A DNA stretch of 64,000 bases, taken from NCBI RefSeq assembly GCF_019029495.1, contig NZ_JAERQM010000001.1, positions 992,001 through 1,056,000 of the forward strand, in the 5' to 3' direction. Positions within the stretch are counted from its first letter, which is position 1. Each line of letters opens with the position of its first letter. Position numbers and translations under genes: made by a program. Below are positions 17,910-26,113 of this stretch, one piece after another. This stretch comes from Falsiroseomonas oleicola (GTDB taxonomy: Bacteria; Pseudomonadota; Alphaproteobacteria; Acetobacterales; Acetobacteraceae). Under the pieces are notes generated by a model that had not been told where the DNA came from, did no database searches, and saw only the letters and a program-made list of their open reading frames with translations.

Positions 17910-18586
17910 GCCACGAAGTCCAGGATCAGCCGCGCCAGTTCCACCGGCATCTCCACCGGCAGCATATGGCCGCTGCCCTCGATGACGCGGAGGCTGGCGC
18001 CGGGGATACCGTCCCGCAACTCCTCCGCCTCCGCCAGGCTGCGCAGCGCGTCCTGGGCGGCGGCGATCACCAAGGTGGGGCAGGCGATCTCGCCGAGGCG
18101 GTCGTCGAAGGCGGGGCGGGGCAGCAGGGTGTGGCGCAGGAAGACCTCGCCCCCCAGCCGGTCACCCATGCCGCGCAGCCGGTCCACCAGCGCGGCATCG
18201 CCGGCACGGCTGGGGTGCAGGCCGCGGGCGATGGCGGTGCGGCTCATCCCCCGGAAGGCGGAGTCCGCCGGGCGCCCCGCCACCGCATGACGGCGCGCGC
18301 GCTGGGAGGCGCTGTCGCCGCGGGCGGAGGTGGCGATCAGCACCAGGGCGCGCACCCGCCCCGGCGCCATGCGCGCCACCTCCCGCGCCACGAAGCCGCC
18401 CATGGAAAAGCCCACCAGCACGAAACGCGCCGGCGCGGCCTCCAGCACCCGCCGCGCCATGCCTTCCAGCGTCTCGTCCCGAAACAGGTCGCCATGGTGG
18501 ATCGGGCCGAGCGGGGCCAGCAGCGGCGCCATGTCGTCCCATAACCCGGCGTCCAGCATGAAGCCGGGCAGAAGCACCAGGCTCAT
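17894..18586 (-). CDS. Alpha/beta-fold hydrolase
   Basis: A 230-residue cytosolic hydrolase. The nucleophile elbow is GFSMGG (serine near residue 81), the oxyanion region is LLPGFMLDAGLW near the N-terminus, and the acid and histidine are in AAAQDALRSLAE and GSGHMLPVEMP. The substrate is unknown. The ATG at 18586 is chosen over the in-frame start at 18616 because it begins the first strand and leaves room for divergent promoters. It is divergent from the tautomerase gene (54 nt) and converges on the SnoaL-like gene. Confidence 0.82.
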   Translation of the reverse strand: MSLVLLPGFMLDAGLWDDMAPLLAPLGPIHHGDLFRDETLEGMARRVLEAAPARFVLVGFSMGGFVAREVARMAPGRVRALVLIATSARGDSASQRARRHAVAGRPADSAFRGMSRTAIARGLHPSRAGDAALVDRLRGMGDRLGGEVFLRHTLLPRPAFDDRLGEIACPTLVIAAAQDALRSLAEAEELRDGIPGASLRVIEGSGHMLPVEMPVELARLILDFVAQAET

Positions 18587-18640
18587 GCGCTTGGCGGCCG
18601 AGGCGGCTGGCGCCATGCTGCCGGCATCGAGGAGAGAAAC

Positions 18641-18826
18641 ATGCCCGAGATCATCATCTACGCCGTTGCCGGCCGCACCACCGACCAGAAGCGCGCCCTG
18701 GTCCGTGACATGACCGAGGCCATGGTGAAGAATTTCGGCGTCCCGGCGGAGGCCGTGACCATCCAGATCGTCGAGGCGGACAAGGACTCGAAGGCCAAGG
18801 GCGGCGTCCTGTTCAGCGAGCGGTAG
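18641..18826 (+). CDS. 4-oxalocrotonate tautomerase family protein
   Basis: A 61-residue tautomerase monomer. After removal of Met1 the catalytic base is Pro (MPEIIIYAVAGRTTDQKRAL). Family members form hexamers and move protons on 2-hydroxymuconate or related dienols in aromatic catabolism. The second conserved arginine region is less clear (VEADKDSKAKGGVLF). Its own substrate cannot be assigned. A GAGGAGAG ribosome-binding site precedes the ATG. It converges on the aminotransferase gene with a hairpin terminator between them. Confidence 0.87.
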   Translation: MPEIIIYAVAGRTTDQKRALVRDMTEAMVKNFGVPAEAVTIQIVEADKDSKAKGGVLFSER

Positions 18827-18850
18827 CGCCCCGGCGGATGGCGGAACAAG

Positions 18851-18879
18851 GCCCTCTCCACCCGAGGGAGGGAGAGGGC
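18851..18879. terminator. Bidirectional hairpin between convergent genes
   Basis: A 9-bp stem GCCCTCTCC (18851-18859) pairs with 18871-18879 across an 11-nt loop. It lies between the tautomerase stop and the aminotransferase stop, where transcripts from both sides would end. T-runs are absent. Confidence 0.55.
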
Positions 18880-18904
18880 TTTCGCGGCAGACTACCGAAG
18901 TCGG

Positions 18905-19774
18905 CTAGGCCGCGACCTTCGGCAGGATGCGCCACTTGGCCTCCGCCCAGTCGAAATACAGCGTCCGGGCCTTCTGGCACAGCGGCCCCGGCTGCATGGC
19001 GCGGCCCTGCCAGTTGGAGCAGGGCAGGACCTTGCCGTAATTGCCGGTGGAGAAGATCTCGTCCGCCGTCTCCAGCTCCTCCGGCTTCACGGCGCGTTCC
19101 TCCACCGTCACGCCAGCCTCGCGCAGCAGGGCGATGACGCGGCCGCGGGTGATGCCGGCCAGGAAGGTGCCATTCACCGCCGGGGTGATGACCTTGCCAT
19201 CCTTGGCGAACATCAGGTTGGCATGGGCGAATTCCGCGACATGGCCGATCGGGTCGCAGACCACCGCCGCCTCGAACCCCTTGTCATGGGCGAAGGCTGC
19301 GGCGCGGGACCCGTTGGGATAGAGGCAGGCGGCCTTGGCGTCGGTCGGCGCCTGGTCCGGTGCCGGGCGGCGCTGCGGCGCCAGGCAGGCGGAGAAGCCT
19401 TTGTACTCCGGCAGCGGGCTGTCGTAGATCGCCAGGATGAAATCCGTGCTGTCCGGGTCCGGCCGGGCGGCGCCCAGGCCCTTGCGGACGAAGAACATGG
19501 GGCGGATGTAGAGCTCCGCCTGCGGGCCCATGCGGCGGATGCCCTCGCGGCACAGTTCCTCGATCTCGGCCGGCGTCTTCGTCGGCTTCATCAGCATGTT
19601 GCGGGCCGACTGCACCGCCCGCGCGCAATGCAGGTCGAGGTCCGGTGCCACACCGCCAAAGGACCGGCCACCATCGAAAATCACGCTGCCGAGCCAGAAG
19701 GCGTGGTCCATCGGGCCGATCACCTTCGGCTCCTCGGTGGACCAGTTGCCGGCATACCAATAGACGCCCGCCAT
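18905..19774 (-). CDS. Class IV PLP aminotransferase (branched-chain type)
   Basis: A 289-residue fold-type IV enzyme of the IlvE/D-amino-acid aminotransferase group. The Schiff-base lysine is K147 in DAKAACLYPNG, and the phosphate-binding end is NGTFLAGITRGRVIAL. The start YWYAGNWSTEEPKVIG and the motif WLGSVIFDGGRSFGG point to the branched-chain aminotransferase-like subgroup. True substrates (Val/Leu/Ile or another amine donor) are not decided by sequence. ATG 19774 is preferred; an in-frame ATG at 19819 would add an arginine-rich lead. It is divergent from the UxaA/SuyA-like gene. Confidence 0.85.
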   Translation of the reverse strand: MAGVYWYAGNWSTEEPKVIGPMDHAFWLGSVIFDGGRSFGGVAPDLDLHCARAVQSARNMLMKPTKTPAEIEELCREGIRRMGPQAELYIRPMFFVRKGLGAARPDPDSTDFILAIYDSPLPEYKGFSACLAPQRRPAPDQAPTDAKAACLYPNGSRAAAFAHDKGFEAAVVCDPIGHVAEFAHANLMFAKDGKVITPAVNGTFLAGITRGRVIALLREAGVTVEERAVKPEELETADEIFSTGNYGKVLPCSNWQGRAMQPGPLCQKARTLYFDWAEAKWRILPKVAA

Positions 19775-19893
19775 GGCGGCAGCCCTTTCTTCCCGCGTTC
19801 CTGCCCCCAGCAATGGCACGTCCGGGGGGATGGTTGAAGGGGGCGCGGCCCGCGCCTAGGGTGCGACCGGGACACGGCTTCAGGGGGGAACAG

Positions 19894-20178
19894 ATGACGA
19901 TCCATTTCGTCGTCCATGATGAAGGCGACAGCGTGGGCGTGGTGGTGGTGGAAGGCCTGAAGGCCGGCACCCGGCTGAACGGCTGGATCATGGACCAGGA
20001 CAAGATGATGGAATTCGACGCGAAGTCGGACATTCCCATCGGCCACAAGCTGGCCATCCGCGCCATCGCCCAGGGCGATACCATCATGAAATACGGCACG
20101 GATATCGGCCGCGCGGTGGCCGATATCGGCGCCGGCGAGCATCTGCACGTCCACAACGTCAAGACCAAGCGCTGGTAA
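19894..20178 (+). CDS. suyA: SAF-domain small subunit, (2R)-sulfolactate sulfo-lyase alpha / UxaA type
   Basis: A 94-residue SAF-domain protein ([53 protein letters not shown]). It matches the N-terminal domain of altronate/galactarate dehydratases, which in SuyAB is a separate small chain. It lies 13 nt before the large chain, so the two make one enzyme. The SuyA call rests on the look of the partner; the alternative is another sugar-acid dehydratase small subunit. An AGGGGGGAACAG purine tract lies before the ATG at 19894. Confidence 0.68.
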   Translation: MTIHFVVHDEGDSVGVVVVEGLKAGTRLNGWIMDQDKMMEFDAKSDIPIGHKLAIRAIAQGDTIMKYGTDIGRAVADIGAGEHLHVHNVKTKRW

Positions 20179-20191
20179 GGGAACGCATCCG

Positions 20192-21367
20192 ATGGGCCTG
20201 AACCTGAGAGAGGCCAGCTTCGAAGGCTGGCGGCGCGAGAATGGCCGGATGGGCGTGCGCAACCACGTCATCATCCTGCCGGTGGACGATCTTTCGAACG
20301 CGGCCGCCGAGGCGGTGGCGAACAACATCAAGGGCGCGCTGGCCATCCCGCACGCCTATGGCCGGCTGCAATTCGGCGCCGACCTCGACCTGCATTTCCG
20401 GACGCTGATCGGCACGGGGACCAACCCGAATGTCGCCGGCGTGGTGGTCATCGGCATCGAACCGGGCTGGACCGGCAAGATCGTCGAGGGCATCGCCAAG
20501 TCCGGCAAGCCGGTGGAAGGCTTCGCGATCGAGCAGAACGGCGACATCAACACCATCGCCAGCGCGTCGCGCGCCGCCTACCGGCTGGTCAAGCATGCGT
20601 CCAAGTTGAAGAAGACCAAGGCGCCGCTGGTGGAGCTGTGGGTCTCGACCAAGTGTGGCGAGAGCGACACGACCTCCGGCCTCGCGTCGTGCCCCACCGT
20701 CGGCAATTCCTATGACAAGCTCTGGGCCAACGGCAACACGCTGGTCTTCGGCGAGACCACGGAGCTGACCGGCGGCGAGCACCTCGTGGCCGCGCGCTGC
20801 AAGACGCCGGAAATCCGCACGCAGTTCATGGCGATGTTCGACCGCTACCAGCGCGTGGTGGAAGCGAACAAGACCAGCGACCTGTCCGACAGCCAGCCGA
20901 CCAAGGGCAATATCGAGGGTGGCCTGACCACCATCGAGGAAAAGGCGCTCGGCAACATCACCAAGATCGGCAAGAAGTGCACGGTCGATGGCGTGCTGGA
21001 CAAGGCCGAGGTGCCGACCCATGCCGGGCTGTGGTTCATGGACAGCTCCTCCGCCGCGGCGGAGATGGTAACGCTCTGCGCCGCTTCCGGCTTCGCGGTG
21101 CACACCTTCCCCACGGGGCAGGGCAATGTCATCGGCAACCCGATCCTGCCGGTCATCAAGCTGACGGCGAACCCGCGCACGCAGCGCACCATGTCCGAAC
21201 ATATCGACGTCGACGTGACCGGGCTGCTGCAGAAGCAGATGAACATGGACGAGGCCGGGGAGGCGCTGCTGGATTGCATCCTGCGCACCGCCGATGGCGA
21301 GCTGACGGCGGCCGAGCTTCTGGGCCACCGCGAATTCAGCCTGACGCGGCTTTACGAAAGCGCCTGA
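20192..21367 (+). CDS. suyB: UxaA-family lyase large subunit, probable (2R)-sulfolactate sulfo-lyase beta
   Basis: A 391-residue D-galactarate/altronate dehydratase-family catalytic chain. It begins [20 protein letters not shown] and includes [20 protein letters not shown] with the conserved cysteines of the family's metal site, and [19 protein letters not shown]. From memory of characterised SuyB proteins these stretches match the sulfolactate branch better than UxaA or GarD. In that reaction 3-sulfolactate is split to pyruvate and sulfite. No sulfolactate dehydrogenase or sulfite exporter is visible nearby, so the substrate remains an inference. A strong 13-bp terminator follows. Confidence 0.72.
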   Translation: MGLNLREASFEGWRRENGRMGVRNHVIILPVDDLSNAAAEAVANNIKGALAIPHAYGRLQFGADLDLHFRTLIGTGTNPNVAGVVVIGIEPGWTGKIVEGIAKSGKPVEGFAIEQNGDINTIASASRAAYRLVKHASKLKKTKAPLVELWVSTKCGESDTTSGLASCPTVGNSYDKLWANGNTLVFGETTELTGGEHLVAARCKTPEIRTQFMAMFDRYQRVVEANKTSDLSDSQPTKGNIEGGLTTIEEKALGNITKIGKKCTVDGVLDKAEVPTHAGLWFMDSSSAAAEMVTLCAASGFAVHTFPTGQGNVIGNPILPVIKLTANPRTQRTMSEHIDVDVTGLLQKQMNMDEAGEALLDCILRTADGELTAAELLGHREFSLTRLYESA

Positions 21368-21393
21368 CAAGCGACTGGCGCCAGACTAAAGGC

Positions 21394-21426
21394 GGATCGC
21401 CGGGCGGGCACCTCGCCCGGCGATCC
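21394..21426 (+). terminator. Strong stem-loop after the sulfo-lyase genes
   Basis: A 13-bp perfect stem (GGATCGCCGGGCG at 21394-21406 with 21414-21426) with a 7-nt loop begins 27 nt after the suyB-like stop and is followed by TTC. It separates this operon from the next gene. Confidence 0.65.
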
Positions 21427-21440
21427 TTCAAAGTGACGGC

Positions 21441-22025
21441 ATGACCCCGGCCATCCTCGCCGACCTCCAGCACCGTCACGCCGAGCCGCATCGCGCCTGG
21501 CACAATTGGGCGCGCATCTCCGCCATGCTGGGAATGGCGGAGGAGGTTTCGCATGCGCTGGCGGACCGGCCGGCCTTCATCCTGGCCGTGATGTTCCACA
21601 CCGCCGTCTTCGATCGCGGCGTGCCCGATTGCGCCGCGCAATCCATCGCCCTGCTGCAACGCCATCTCGGCCGGGCGATGCCGCCGCATATGCTGGCGCG
21701 GGCGGAGGCGCTGATCCAGGCCGTGCTGCGCCAGGAACCGCCGGATACCGAGGATCCCGGCCTGCGCGCCGATGCCGCGCTGCTGCTCGACCTCGACAAT
21801 GCGCCGCTGGGCGAATCGGCCGAGCGCTATGCGGATTACGAGGCCGCAATCCGCCACGAATTCGCCCATCTGCCGGAGGAACGCTACCGCATGGGCCGCA
21901 TCGCCGCGCTTCAGATGCTGCTCTGGCGCAGCCGCCTCTATCTGACCGACCGCTTCTACCTGGACCGCGAGAAGCGGGCGCGGCGCAATATCGAGGCGAT
22001 GCTGGACCGGCTGCACGGCGATTGA
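21441..22025 (+). CDS. HD-superfamily-related protein (COG4339 type) with altered HD motif
   Basis: A 194-residue helical protein of the COG4339 group, often mislabelled as an NMDA receptor subunit in databases. Recognisable parts are EPHRAWHNWARISAML and RYADYEAAIRHEFAHLPEERYRMGR. In the family the motif FHDxxYD supplies the metal-binding His-Asp pair of predicted phosphohydrolases. Here it reads FHTAVFD, so the doublet Asp is replaced by Thr. Activity is therefore doubtful. It converges on the S49 peptidase gene with 6 nt between the stops. Confidence 0.75.
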   Translation: MTPAILADLQHRHAEPHRAWHNWARISAMLGMAEEVSHALADRPAFILAVMFHTAVFDRGVPDCAAQSIALLQRHLGRAMPPHMLARAEALIQAVLRQEPPDTEDPGLRADAALLLDLDNAPLGESAERYADYEAAIRHEFAHLPEERYRMGRIAALQMLLWRSRLYLTDRFYLDREKRARRNIEAMLDRLHGD

Positions 22026-22031
22026 AGGTGG

Positions 22032-22850
22032 CTAGACCCCCAGCCGTGCCCAGGCAGCTCTTTCCTCCACCGCCGCCATCGCGCCTTCCGCCAGCGCGGC
22101 GCCGGATAGCAGCCGCAGCGGCCAGGGCGGGCGGCGCGCGCCGATGTTCACCACCTGCGCCTTTTCCCCGAATCGGGCGCGCAGATCGGCCGAGGACTCC
22201 CCCAGCCGATCCGCCAGGCCGAGTTCCACCGCCCGCCTGCCGATCCAGAAGCGGCCGCTGAACAGCTCCGATTCCGGCGCCGTCAGCTTCGCCCCGCGCC
22301 GGCTCCGGACCCAGTCCCGGAAGGTCTCGTGCAGGTCGCCCAGCAGCGCCTCCAGCCGCGCCACATCCTCCGGCTCCTCCGGGCGGAAGGGGTCGAGGAA
22401 GCTCTTGTTCTCCCCGGCCGTGTGCAGGCGGCGGCGCACGCCGATGCGGCCGATCGCCTCCTCCAGCCCGAAGCCAGCGCTGATGACGCCGATGGAGCCC
22501 AAAATGCTGGCCGGGTCGGCCACAATCTCATCCGCCGCGCAGGCCAGCCAATAGCCGCCGGAGGCTGCCGCATCCTCGACATAGGCGGTGACGGGGACCT
22601 TCTTCTCCTCCGCCAGCCGGCGGATGCGCTGGGCCACCAGGCTGGACTGAACCGGCGACCCGCCGGGCGAGTTGATGATCAGCGCCACGGCCGACAGGCG
22701 CTTGATGGCGAAGGCGCGCTCGATCAGCGGGCCGGTGGCCTGGGCGCTGATGCCGGCGGCGGCGAAGGCGCTGGCCGGGCGCGCGGCGATCAGGCCGGAC
22801 AGCCGCAGCACGGCGATGCGGGGGGCTTTGGACAGGAAGGGAATCTGCAT
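22032..22850 (-). CDS. S49 family signal peptide peptidase (SppA/SohB-like)
   Basis: A 272-residue ClpP/crotonase-fold serine peptidase with a Ser-Lys dyad. S98 is in EDAAASGGYWLA and K149 is in GENKSFLDPF, with the oxyanion loop INSPGGSPVQSS. No clear N-terminal transmembrane anchor is seen. The start MQIPFLSKAPRIAVLRLSG goes straight into the first strand, so it may be a cytosolic or peripheral SppA-type hydrolase. The in-frame ATG at 22892 would add a short apolar lead and cannot be fully excluded. It is divergent from the FAD monooxygenase gene. Confidence 0.85.
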   Translation of the reverse strand: MQIPFLSKAPRIAVLRLSGLIAARPASAFAAAGISAQATGPLIERAFAIKRLSAVALIINSPGGSPVQSSLVAQRIRRLAEEKKVPVTAYVEDAAASGGYWLACAADEIVADPASILGSIGVISAGFGLEEAIGRIGVRRRLHTAGENKSFLDPFRPEEPEDVARLEALLGDLHETFRDWVRSRRGAKLTAPESELFSGRFWIGRRAVELGLADRLGESSADLRARFGEKAQVVNIGARRPPWPLRLLSGAALAEGAMAAVEERAAWARLGV

Positions 22851-22951
22851 CCTTCCCAGATACGCCGCCGCCCCGGCGGAACAAGGCGGCACCCCTTCCG
22901 CCCGGCCTCGTGACGGGTCATTGTCCGGACAACATCTCCCGAGGGTTCCCG

Positions 22952-24151
22952 ATGGCCAAGCCTTCCCCCGTCCTCATTGCCGGCGCCGGCCCGGTCGGCA
23001 TGGTCGCCGCCGCCTATCTGGCCGGGGAGGGTATTCCGGTGACGGTGGTGGAGCAGGCGCGGGAACTGCCGAGCGACCTCCGCGCCTCCACCTTCCACCC
23101 GCCGACGCTCGACATGCTCGGCAAATTCGGCGTCGTGGACAGCCTGATCGAACAGGGGCTGGTCTGCCCGAACTGGCAGTTCCGCGACCGCGCCACCGGC
23201 CCCATCGCCACCTTCGACATGGGCGTGCTCTCCGCCGACACCGACCACCCCTATCGCCTGCAATGCGAGCAGTGGCGGCTGACGCAGATGCTGCGCGACC
23301 GGATGGCGGCGAACCCGGAGGTCACCTTCATCTACGACGCCCGCGCCACGGATGTGACGCAGGATGCGGATGGCGTGACGCTGACCATCGAGCGCGCGGA
23401 TGGTAGCACGGAAAAGCTGGCCGGCAGCTACCTGATCGGCGCCGATGGCGCGCGCAGCGCCGTGCGCCGCGCGGTGGGCACGGAATTCCGCGGCCAGACG
23501 ATTCCCGAAATCTTCCTGTCGATGTCCACCACCTTCCCCTTCCATGAGGCGATCCCGGACCTCGCGGATATCTCCTACATCTCCGACCCGCAGGAATGGT
23601 TCGTGCTGCTGCGCACCGCCTCGCTCTGGCGCGTGCTGTTCCCGACCGATCCGGAGGAGACGGAGGAGCAGATGACGGCGCCGGCGCGGATGAACGAACG
23701 CCTGCAGGCCGTGGTGCCGAACCCGGCGGGCTATGAGGTGGTGCATCGCACCGGCTACCGGGTGCATGAGCGGGTGGTGGACGACTACGTCCATGGCCGC
23801 GTCTTCCTGGCCGGCGATGCCGCCCACATCAACAACCCGCTCGGCGGCATGGGCATGAATGGCGGCATCCATGATGCCTTCAACCTGGCGGAGAAGCTGA
23901 CCGCCGTCTGGAAGGGCGCCGACCTTGCCAGCATGGGCCGCTACCAGCGCCAGCGCCGCAAGGTGGCGCTCGACGTCGTGCAGCAGCAGGCGCTGCGCAA
24001 CCGGCAGATCCTGAACCAGCGCGACCCGGAAGCGCGCCGGGCCTATCACGACGAGCTGCGCGCCACGGTCGCCGACCCCGCGCGCCACCGCGCCTATCTG
24101 CTACGCTCGTCCATGATCCAATCCCTGCGAGACCTGGAGAGCGTGGCATGA
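22952..24151 (+). CDS. FAD-dependent aromatic-type monooxygenase
   Basis: A 399-residue group A flavoprotein hydroxylase. The dinucleotide-binding GxGxxG is AGAGPVGMVAA at about 9-19, the DG motif is GADGARSAVRR, and the second FAD motif is GDAAHINNPLGGMGMNGG. Members use NAD(P)H and oxygen to hydroxylate phenolic or N-heterocyclic rings. The next gene, an isochorismatase-fold hydrolase, overlaps by 4 nt (ATGA). A hydroxylase plus amidase pairing of this kind is found in nicotinate and related ring catabolism, but no ring-cleavage gene is visible here. ATG 22952 begins the Rossmann strand. Confidence 0.87.
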   Translation: MAKPSPVLIAGAGPVGMVAAAYLAGEGIPVTVVEQARELPSDLRASTFHPPTLDMLGKFGVVDSLIEQGLVCPNWQFRDRATGPIATFDMGVLSADTDHPYRLQCEQWRLTQMLRDRMAANPEVTFIYDARATDVTQDADGVTLTIERADGSTEKLAGSYLIGADGARSAVRRAVGTEFRGQTIPEIFLSMSTTFPFHEAIPDLADISYISDPQEWFVLLRTASLWRVLFPTDPEETEEQMTAPARMNERLQAVVPNPAGYEVVHRTGYRVHERVVDDYVHGRVFLAGDAAHINNPLGGMGMNGGIHDAFNLAEKLTAVWKGADLASMGRYQRQRRKVALDVVQQQALRNRQILNQRDPEARRAYHDELRATVADPARHRAYLLRSSMIQSLRDLESVA

Positions 24152-24771
24152 GCGGACATCCCGAGGCCGAGATCTACCACCGCCAGGGCATGGGCAAGAC
24201 CGCCGGCATGGGCCAGCGCCCGGCGCTGGTCATGGTCGATTTCGTGGTGGGTTTTGCCGACCCCGCGCATTTCGGCGGCGGCAATATCGCGCCGGCCATC
24301 GAACAGACGGTGAAGCTCCTCGCCTTCGCCCGCGCCCGCAAATGGCCGGTGGCGCATACCCGCGTGGTCTATGCCGAGGATGGGTCGGATGCCGGCGTCT
24401 TCACCCTGAAGGCCCCTTCCCTACTGAAGCTGACCGAGCATTCGCCCCTGTCGCAGATCGTGCCGGAACTGACCCCGCTGCCCGGCGAGCACATCGTCCG
24501 CAAGCAGGGTGCCAGCGGCTTCTTCGACACCAACCTCGCTTCCTGGCTGCGCTACCAGGGCGCGGACACGCTGGTGGTCACGGGCTGCACCACCAGCGGC
24601 TGCGTGCGCGCGACCGTGGTGGACAGCCTGCAGCACAACTTTCGAACCATCGTCGCGACGGATTGCGTCGGCGACCGCGCGATCGGGCCGCATGAGGCGA
24701 ACCTGTTCGACATGGGCCAGAAATACGCGGATTTGCTCACGCGGTCGGAGATCGAGGCGGCTGCGGGGTGA
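24148..24771 (+). CDS. Isochorismatase-fold hydrolase (amidase type)
   Basis: A 207-residue cysteine hydrolase. The catalytic triad is D31 (VMVDFVVGFAD), K119 (IVRKQGASGFF) and C152 (GCTTSGCVRAT), with the usual cis-peptide before the cysteine region. The N-terminal YHRQGMGKTAGMGQRPAL lead resembles N-carbamoylsarcosine and maleamate amidohydrolases more than true isochorismatases. Coupled translation with the monooxygenase suggests that it removes an amide from a product of the same pathway (inference). The following higB frame begins before its stop. Confidence 0.85.
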   Translation: MSGHPEAEIYHRQGMGKTAGMGQRPALVMVDFVVGFADPAHFGGGNIAPAIEQTVKLLAFARARKWPVAHTRVVYAEDGSDAGVFTLKAPSLLKLTEHSPLSQIVPELTPLPGEHIVRKQGASGFFDTNLASWLRYQGADTLVVTGCTTSGCVRATVVDSLQHNFRTIVATDCVGDRAIGPHEANLFDMGQKYADLLTRSEIEAAAG

Positions 24772-25030
24772 CAAGTCCGCCGCGGTCTTCCTCGGCATCC
24801 TGCCCAAGGGATTTCCGACGGAGATCGCGCAGGTCGCCCAGCGCAAGCTTCGCATCCTGAATGCCGCGACCGGCCTGGACGATCTCAAATTGCCTCCGAA
24901 CATTCGGCTGGAAGCGCTGAGGAGGGGTCGTGTGGGCCAGCACAGCACCCGCATCAACCAGCAGTGGTGCCTCTGCTTCGTCTGGCGCGACGGCGATGCC
25001 TACGATGTCGAGATCGTGGACTGCTATTGA
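24761..25030 (+). CDS. higB: HigB-type RelE-superfamily toxin, start unclear
   Basis: The frame encodes a HigB/GraT-like ribosome-dependent mRNA interferase: VAQRKLRILNAATGLDDLKL, RLEALRRGRVGQHSTRIN, WCLCFVWRDGDAYDVEIVDCY. About six residues (usually MIxSFR) are missing before DKSAAVFLG. There is no in-frame ATG, GTG or TTG near the expected start; only a CTG at 24761 fits, inside the preceding gene. The toxin may use CTG, or be a slightly 5'-truncated copy. One tryptophan-flanking position reads CLC where RIC/RLC is common. HigA follows after 11 nt, giving the toxin-first order of higBA modules. Confidence 0.78.
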   Translation: MRGDKSAAVFLGILPKGFPTEIAQVAQRKLRILNAATGLDDLKLPPNIRLEALRRGRVGQHSTRINQQWCLCFVWRDGDAYDVEIVDCY

Positions 25031-25041
25031 GGAATGCAGAC

Positions 25042-25377
25042 ATGTCGACCAGCTTCACCCGCGAGGATCTGGAAGCCGGCATTGTCGATCTGGCCGACAT
25101 CGACAGTGGCCTGCGCCTGGAGGATGTGACGCCCGGCGCGATCCTGCGGGCCGAGTTCATGGACCCGCTGGACCTCTCGGCGCGGCGGCTGGCAAGCGAG
25201 CTGGGCGTTCCGCCCAACCGCATCAACGGCATCCTGAACGGCACCCGCGCCATCACCGCGGAAACCACCATCCCGCTGGCACGGCGCTTCGGCAATGCGC
25301 CGCGCTTCTGGCTGAACCTGCAACTGGACCACGATCTTGCCGCCGCGCTGCGCGCCGCCGGGTGCCGCGCGGCCTGA
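25042..25377 (+). CDS. higA: HigA-type antitoxin (XRE family)
   Basis: A 111-residue antitoxin. The helix-turn-helix spans about 42-80 (LDLSARRLASELGVPPNRIN, then LNGTRAITAETTIPLARRFG), with the HigA/VapI signature FWLNLQLDHDLAAAL. An acidic N-terminal extension of about 35 residues (REDLEAGIVDLADIDSGLRL) replaces the usual short lead; its role is unknown. The ATG at 25042 follows GAGGAATG. It would neutralise HigB and repress the pair's promoter. No palindrome is evident in the 11-nt gap, so the operator should lie within the upstream gene. Confidence 0.88.
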   Translation: MSTSFTREDLEAGIVDLADIDSGLRLEDVTPGAILRAEFMDPLDLSARRLASELGVPPNRINGILNGTRAITAETTIPLARRFGNAPRFWLNLQLDHDLAAALRAAGCRAA

Positions 25378-25381
25378 CCGC

Positions 25382-26113
25382 CTACAGCGCCCCGCTGAAC
25401 AGCGCGGCATTCGCGACCGTGAAGCGCATCTCCCGCTCCGACCAGTCGATCACCTCCTGGATTTTTGCCAGTGGCGTCGGTGGCCCGTCGAAATGCGCCA
25501 GGCGTTGCTGCCACAGCGCCATGTTCGCGGCCTGCCGCTGGATAATGGCCGCGACAAATCCCTGCCGCCCCGCCGTATCCAGCCCATAGGCGTCCACAAG
25601 GCAGCCCAACTGCGCCGCCTGGATCGCCGGCGGCCCGCGGTCGGGGCGGGAGGAGATGCACCAGCTCCAGCCCATATAGGCGAGGTCGACCAGGGCCTCG
25701 CCCGGCGCGGCATAGTCGAAGTCGATGAAGGCCACGGGGCGGCCGGACTGGAACACCGTATTGTTCGGCCCGGCATCATGGTGGCAGACCACCGGGCTGG
25801 CGCCGGCCAGGGCGCTGCCGCGCGTCGCCTCGTGGAAGCCGCGCAGCAGCCGCGCCGCCTCGGCCACCTGATCATCCCCAAAGTAACGAAACTTGGCGGG
25901 CACCTCGCCGGGGATATAGCCAAACACGTCCCGCCCCGCCGCATCCTCGCCCAGGTGCCGGGGCACGGCCGCAAAACCCACCGCCTCCAGATGCCGCAGC
26001 AGGTCCCGCACAAAATCAGAAGAGTCCTTGCGCGGGCGCCGCACCGTATCGCCAACCCGCACCACGCCGCGCGTGTCGCGACCACCCGACAGGGGTTGCT
26101 CCCGCGGCGTCAC
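25382..26113 (-). CDS. Aminoglycoside phosphotransferase-fold (APH) kinase-like protein
   Basis: A 243-residue protein with the APH/choline-kinase catalytic loop VVCHHDAGPNNTVFQ and the metal-binding IDFDYAAPGEALVDLAYMGW. The N-lobe is short, so the ATP-binding lysine region is reduced (VRVGDTVRRP...). Substrates of this large family range from sugars to antibiotics, and resistance should not be assumed. A GTG at 26113 starts the gene, overlapping the ygfZ stop as GTGA, so the two are translationally coupled. The long open frame upstream is antisense noise. Confidence 0.82.
   Translation of the reverse strand: MTPREQPLSGGRDTRGVVRVGDTVRRPRKDSSDFVRDLLRHLEAVGFAAVPRHLGEDAAGRDVFGYIPGEVPAKFRYFGDDQVAEAARLLRGFHEATRGSALAGASPVVCHHDAGPNNTVFQSGRPVAFIDFDYAAPGEALVDLAYMGWSWCISSRPDRGPPAIQAAQLGCLVDAYGLDTAGRQGFVAAIIQRQAANMALWQQRLAHFDGPPTPLAKIQEVIDWSEREMRFTVANAALFSGAL

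Noticed and set aside
21441-22025. NMDA receptor subunit label
   Set aside because: Proteins of this bacterial group often carry that name in databases, but it is a propagated misannotation; the sequence is HD-related.
25382-26113. Aminoglycoside resistance gene
   Set aside because: The APH fold is shared by many housekeeping kinases, the N-lobe is reduced, and the gene is coupled to ygfZ; resistance cannot be claimed.
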